Shown piece after piece: positions 12,301 to 64,000 of a stretch of DNA of 64,000 nt (position 1 is the first letter of the stretch; every line of letters begins with the position of its first letter). The notes under the pieces were generated by a model. That model did no database searches and had not been told where the DNA came from. It saw only the letters and a program-made list of their open reading frames with translations. Source of the DNA: Anthopleura xanthogrammica (taxonomy: Eukaryota; Cnidaria; Anthozoa; Actiniaria; Actiniidae); the NCBI GenBank assembly GCA_964019055.1, contig OZ025206.1, positions 1,007,501 through 1,071,500 of the forward strand, in the 5' to 3' direction. Position numbers and translations under genes: made by a program.

Positions 12301-14534
12301 ACCTATTTCTACTATTAGTTTATCTCCACTGCCCACGCATCGATAAAAGAGGGTCAAGCTCTGGACTAACCACAATATTACAATAATTCTAGATTTATAA
12401 AATAATGTTTTCCAATGTTTAGGTGAATGAGGCAGAAAAGATGAAAAGAGACAGTTGGAAAAAACATCAAGAAGATTTACTTGCTTACAGGGACTTGGAG
12501 GGAAAAGTTAAACAGTTGTACAAGAAGCTAAAAAATCCGGTAGAAAAAGCGAAGTAAGTGGATATTTTAACAATTCTTAATCTTCACTCATCTTGAACAA
12601 TTTCAAACTAGGAAATCTTTGTTACAAAATCCGAATTAAATCATGGTTTTGATTCTTTACTTGTAGACCATATTTTGAACAGAAGAAGGATTTTGACCGG
12701 CATCTTTGGGTAAGGATTTATGGTTTTGATAGAAATTTCAAACCTACTGTCTTTTTCATATAGTTTTAGGGCAATTCGGCTTGCATGGATGCAATTCTCG
12801 TATACTTTCCCTTCATAGCCGACATGTAGGGCACAGCAAAAGTAAATGCAGTGTTTCCAAAACATCAAAATAAAGTAAAGATGTTCTCTAAGTGATTTTT
12901 CGATAGTTTTTTGCTTTGGGTGTAATTGTTCCCATTTTACACTTTCCCTTGAGTATTGTTTTTTTGTCGGTTAACATTCGGTAGCGCTTGACAGTGACCG
13001 CTGAGGGTTGGGGCTGGTAGGGCTTTTTCCCCTTTCTCTTAAATTTTCCAATCTTAGCTCCACCACTTTTTAGGGTGCTCCGCGGTCCCTCCTTCAGAAG
13101 ATCCACTTGCATTAATGTAATTCAAACAATCAAGTTCTTGCCAAAAGTTTCGAAATGAAAAAAACAACATTACATTCAAAGTAAAAGGGCTTTCGTAAAA
13201 TTGTTGATCATTTTTTCTTTTAGCAACTTAAGCTGAGGGTTGACTCGATCCACTTGGGTCTTTCTGGCGCAAAAGAGAACTATTCTTCGTGTTTAAAATC
13301 ACTCGAGGTGATCAGTGACGAGATCCACGAGAAACGCAAGAGCAAGCGAATGGAAGCAATGATAGCAAAGCTACAAGAAAGAGAAGCTGGTGTTGGTGCA
13401 GATTCTTCAACAGAAGACGAAACTTCTCTCACGGCGAGTAACTTAGACTTGGACTTCGACAGTAATGTAAATTTTGATAAACTTGATGCGATTGGTGATA
13501 ATATTTCGTTGCAAGCTGAATCCGTTGGAAGGACAGATAGAGGGGTAGCGGGGTTCGAAGATGATGCCAATACAAATAGTAGCTTTCCTTCTGTTCCGCT
13601 AGAAAATAGAGTTGTTTATGGTTTGGAATCGCCTGAGGATAAAGCTGGACTGGCATCTGCAGGAAACGAATCCGAACCAGGAAAAGGCAACTTACAATTG
13701 CCAGGCAAGGAATCTTCGCTGGAAGAGCCAAATCACTCAGAATCTGCGACAAGGACGGAAGATGAACCGACTTTATCGTTAGAAAATGTAGCATCTTCAA
13801 ATGCACCGAGCATTCAAAGTGTAACTACGAATTTATCTCGAGAAGAAAGCACATCTACCTTGGAAAACGAAACAACACTTGAGGAAAACTGTGACCAAGA
13901 TGAAACCACGAGTAATGATTTCTGTGTTACTATAGCAGTTGACGAGATGGCATCTTCAGATACGATGAAAGGCGAGGACAGTATAACAGCAACCAACGAA
14001 GCTTTGACAACTCAAGTAGAAACTGAGAACAAGCAAAAAGCTTCAATGATCGAGGAATCTGAGCTGTTGGAGAATGAAGATAAAAAAGAAACGCAAAGTG
14101 AAAGCCATGGAACACCAAACGAGAAAGCAAACGAAACAGATATTGCAAGGAATGATGACGATGGACGTGAAATACTAGCAAAAACCGACGACGACGAAGG
14201 CCACAAGTCCGATGAGGCTGCAAAAGAGGCCGAAAATACCAAAAACGTTACGGAACAAACAGAAAAAAACGAAGCAAGCTGTGACTCGGAATCGAATGAA
14301 ATGGCTGAACAAGACAAAGAGGTCATAAATGATGATACTGGCGCAAATGCAGAGAATATTACAGAAGAGAAACAAACAAATGACTCTGAAATAAAAGAAA
14401 AAGTTGAAGACAAACAGGTCACAGACGATGATTTTGGTGCAAATGCAGAGAATACAACCGAAGCAATCGAAAGTAACTCTGAAATAAAAGAAAACGTTGA
14501 ACAAGACAAAGAGGTCACTAGCGACCAGTCGTAA
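9381..14534 (+). CDS. SH3BP5: SH3BP5-like RAB11 guanine-nucleotide exchange factor
   Basis: Seven exons, 9381-9458, 9587-9649, 10690-10818, 11347-11514, 12423-12553, 12667-12709 and 13224-14534, join in frame (phases 0,0,0,0,2,0) to a complete 640-residue protein. Residues 1-26 are acidic. Residues about 27-265 are the conserved helical coiled-coil domain of SH3BP5/REI-1, recognised from LEKLNAATNSINHLEAELD, FRQTLAGATYQLNGVAQKLG, ATGMHIAAKNRVGEAERRVF and LRVDSIHLGLSGAKENYSSC. Family members activate RAB11 on endosomes and the Golgi, and vertebrate SH3BP5 also binds the BTK SH3 domain and JNK. The rest, encoded by the single last exon, is a Glu/Asp/Ser/Thr-rich, probably disordered tail that is much longer than in vertebrate homologues (about 390-455 residues in total) and ends in imperfect 30-40-residue repeats containing GANAENxTE. 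Confidence 0.94.
10090..10268. mobile_element. MITE, tagtccc family, copy 1
   Basis: Ends tagtccctttcacag and ctgtgaaataaagggacta are inverted; the inner arms cctttgcatctaagtgagac and gctttgatgcaaagg also pair. It lies in SH3BP5 intron 2. A second copy at 18677-18887 matches it over most of its length. Confidence 0.85.
10290..10406. mobile_element. MITE-like foldback, acaaagcatt family, copy 1
   Basis: Left arm tggtcccagacaaagcattt and right arm aatgctttgtgtttgaccag (one mismatch) are inverted about a short centre. A second copy lies at 22486-22607. SH3BP5 intron 2. Confidence 0.75.
10499..10624. mobile_element. MITE-like foldback, tttagacgtc family, copy 1
   Basis: The left end ggcctagtttagacgtcgaa and the right end catgtgaaatttgacgtcta followed by aaccgggcct are inverted. 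A related copy is at 28699-28820. SH3BP5 intron 2. Confidence 0.75.
11542..11640. mobile_element. Short MITE-like element, tagacccc ends
   Basis: Ends tagacccc and ggggtcta are inverted. The interior cctccaaattgtcagagctgctctgacgtca is closely similar to 17151-17176, so the two are one family. It lies just downstream of SH3BP5 exon 4. Confidence 0.65.
11691..11974. mobile_element. Large foldback element with about 100-bp inverted arms
   Basis: The left arm (11691-11795, including caaagttttgtcgttgaaaa and aggggcaacgtcaaaagtat) is the reverse complement of the right arm (about 11875-11974) at roughly 90% identity by eye. A loop of about 80 bp separates them. No coding content. SH3BP5 intron 4. 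Confidence 0.85.
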
Positions 14535-16889
14535 GGTTAATTTAATTTACGATCACGGACAATGCCATCAAGAACCTGTTTGTTGCTGTAAATGAATAGA
14601 TTTTTACTCGGCATGTTTTTACGTAAATCATGGTAGCAAGAATGATGTTCCTTTTGTGTACCTTATTAACTGTTCCTTACGACATTAGAGTTCTTAGTTA
14701 ACTGCAAAGGGATTAATACGCTTTGTTGCCAAACACGTCAGTCGCAGGAAGTCAGTCGCAGGTCCAAGAGGGCGTGCTGCCTGCAGTTTCTATCCAAGTT
14801 ATCCACTGATACTTACTTACGCCGTCGACTCTCTTTGATGTCGTATATCACTGACTTATCTTCTGTGATGTGATGGCATAACTAGTGAGTCATAGTTTTA
14901 CTCCGTTTGGGGTTGTGTGCCTCTGACTCATCTGGTATGATGTATCAACATCCAAGAGATTGCACCGAGGAAGAGTTGCTTTGTCTGTCACCATCTTGGA
15001 ACTTGCTGGTCGTATCGTTTTTGTCATAGATATATCACGGTTGGTAGTCAACTGCACTTGTTCACAAGCACTAGTGACCAGTGACGTTGGAGACATCAGT
15101 AACGGCAAGACCTACTGGAAACTCACAGCGCAACATTACTGAGGATTGTGGAATCCTTGCAATTTACTGTGGGCTCAAGTATAACGAATCTTTTCTTTTG
15201 AAAACTGCCCTTGTTCAGCTCTTGTTCCAGATCCTCTGAAGAGGATCTCTTAATATAGGATCTCTTATATCTCTTATATCCTCTGAAGAGGATCTTCCAC
15301 TTTTTCCTTTCGCATAACGCCGCGCAAAGCAAATTCAAATTTTTCGAAGTTTGTGAACAAAATAAAATAATTCATATGTGCTATTTTTAAAGAAATGACA
15401 ACTGCATTACATAACCTACTATTACATATAATTTTTATATAATTCAAGGAATTTTTTCACAGAATATTATACGAAATTATGATTACTAAGATTGTTAGAT
15501 ATATATTAAGAGCATTGATTTGATTAATAAATGGAAAGTAAAGATAACACACTTCATGGATAGCGCTGGTTTTTGCTTGTTAAGTCGTTGAATATCATGA
15601 TGCATCATGATCACCATCATCATGTATCATCACCATCATCATGTATCATCACCATCATCACCATCATCATGATGCATCATCATCATCATGTATCATCATC
15701 ATCATGTATCATCATGCATCATGTATCATCATGCATCATCATCATTTGTATTCCCTTTACCACTATTCCTGGAATTAAGAATGTTCTGCTTGTCAAAGAG
15801 AAGTTAATTGAAAATTTTTTTCCCCACCTGGAAAATTCCTGGAATTTCAAAGACGTTTTGGTGTATGGAAAGTTATTCCACAAACTACACATGTCATCTA
15901 TCATTATTTTATTCTTGTAAGCAAGGCAGCATATATAAAACTTCAAACTAATTTGATAAAACACTAATACAGCTAGTCTAAATATTTATGTCTGTGTGTG
16001 TTTTGTTGTGTTGTGGTGTTTTGTTGTTTTGTGCTATGTTATATATTGCTGTGTTGTTCATTCCCCCTTTGTACTTTATCCGCCCAATTGCAAGTATTTT
16101 CCAAGGATTTTTCCTAATAGCATTTTCCTATATCTGACCTTCATTAAGATCTCCCTTTCTGTTCAAAGAAACAGATAAGTATTAAACGTGTTCAGCTTAT
16201 GATAACTTTTAGTGTTCATAAAATATAGTCGAACTCCGCTTCACGGACAGTTGTTTTTGTCCAAAATTCTTTCTGAAGGCATAGTTTCTTTTAGTTCCAA
16301 AGTACTATATTTGATGAGGCAATTGTCAAGGTCCTGAGGGGGGCTAAGTCTTCGCCTACTTTTCGCCTAGCTTCGATTCAGTCTCTTAAGCATTTTGGAA
16401 AAAATCCCTTATTTTTTCTTATTCCTAGTGAAATATCAAAGGCTCAGCTTTTTCAAGCCCACATTTAGCACAAAAAAATTAAGTAAATCCCATTTCTAAT
16501 TGTTTCCTTTTAGGACTCCATCACAACAAAGCCATATTTTTTCCTGATATATACCTAAAATATGAACGTTGCAGTTTAAATGAAAAGACAGATCATGCAA
16601 ATAATAAATGGCGGTTAATCCCCAAAACTTCTATTAATTCTAACCCCGCTAACTAAAATATATTATACGATATTATCACAGCCTTGCTTTACGCACTAGA
16701 GGATAACGATAAATCCGTTGACCTCAGCTTGTCAGGATAACCGAATATGACCATCAGTTTTTCCTTTTTAAAATTAAAATTGCTTATAATTCAATATTCT
16801 CTGCTTAGAATAATTGCTTTTTTCATAGTTATCTCCAATATTTCCTCGACTCCTTTAACTTACAGATATATTAAAGAATAAAGCCTTTT
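14535..16889. other. Intergenic region between convergent SH3BP5 and the giant EGF/ZP gene
   Basis: 2.35 kb with no coding exon that I can support. It must hold the SH3BP5 3' UTR on the left and the giant gene's 3' UTR on the right. Visible contents are a local palindromic patch at about 15230-15298 (repeated cctctgaagaggatct), the CAT microsatellite, and otherwise AT-rich unique sequence. An AATAAA occurs at about 15361 on the plus strand. Confidence 0.6.
15596..15747. repeat. Interrupted (CAT)n trinucleotide microsatellite
   Basis: About 150 bp of cat/atc units mixed with catgtatcat and catgatgcat variants; the catg blocks give it short palindromes. It produces a spurious His/Ser-rich frame. 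Confidence 0.95.

Positions 16890-64000
<47,111 letters not shown>

Noticed and set aside
13280..14518. Several minus-strand Ser/Phe-rich frames of up to 168 codons over SH3BP5 exon 7
   Set aside because: Antisense shadows of the acidic low-complexity tail (GAA/GAC codons read as TTC/GTC); the plus strand has clear family homology and splice continuity.
15573..15920. His/Ser-rich 115-codon plus-strand frame
   Set aside because: Mostly the CAT microsatellite; the remainder has no recognisable domain.

Overview
The window is eukaryotic nuclear DNA from an animal: AT-rich, with GT-AG introns, short coding exons, many small inverted-repeat elements and simple-sequence tracts. The gene content (SNAP47-, SH3BP5- and TRMT112-like genes, and a calcium-binding EGF / mucin / zona pellucida gene) is metazoan. 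I infer a marine invertebrate, most likely a cnidarian such as an anthozoan; the sequence does not prove the species.

The left 14.5 kb holds four ordinary genes in two head-to-head pairs. Pair 1 is an unidentified HEAT/ARM-like gene (minus, six exons seen, its 3' part running off the left edge) and a complete four-exon TRMT112 (plus). Their start codons are 398 bp apart. Pair 2 is a complete three-exon SNAP47-like SNARE gene (minus) and a complete seven-exon SH3BP5-like RAB11 exchange factor gene (plus), with starts 482 bp apart. Both proteins of pair 2 act in membrane traffic. Bases 14,535-16,889 look intergenic and contain a CAT repeat.

The right 47 kb (16,890 to the right edge) is read as one giant minus-strand gene whose 5' end lies outside the window. 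In N-to-C order, reading from high to low coordinates, it encodes threonine/proline-rich mucin-like blocks alternating with long runs of single-exon EGF modules, then a zona pellucida (ZP) domain, a furin-type cleavage site, one transmembrane helix and a short cytoplasmic tail. I delimit 65 EGF-only exons, 11 mucin-type exons (7 of which end in a further EGF), a candidate 36-nt microexon, and three ZP/TM exons. That is about 7,400 residues in view. Every internal exon up to the ZP domain has an intron in phase 1 on both sides, so each can be duplicated or skipped without breaking the frame.

The gene has grown at several nested scales: 10-residue and 34-residue repeats inside mucin exons; higher-order repeats of about 474, 636 and 843 bp; cassettes of about 10-14 EGF exons ending in a mucin/EGF exon, repeated about five times; and one nearly identical 3.83-kb tandem copy that includes introns. 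Introns throughout carry MITE-like foldback elements, tRNA-derived SINE pieces and micro/minisatellites. One MITE end appears to supply the splice acceptor of the first ZP exon.
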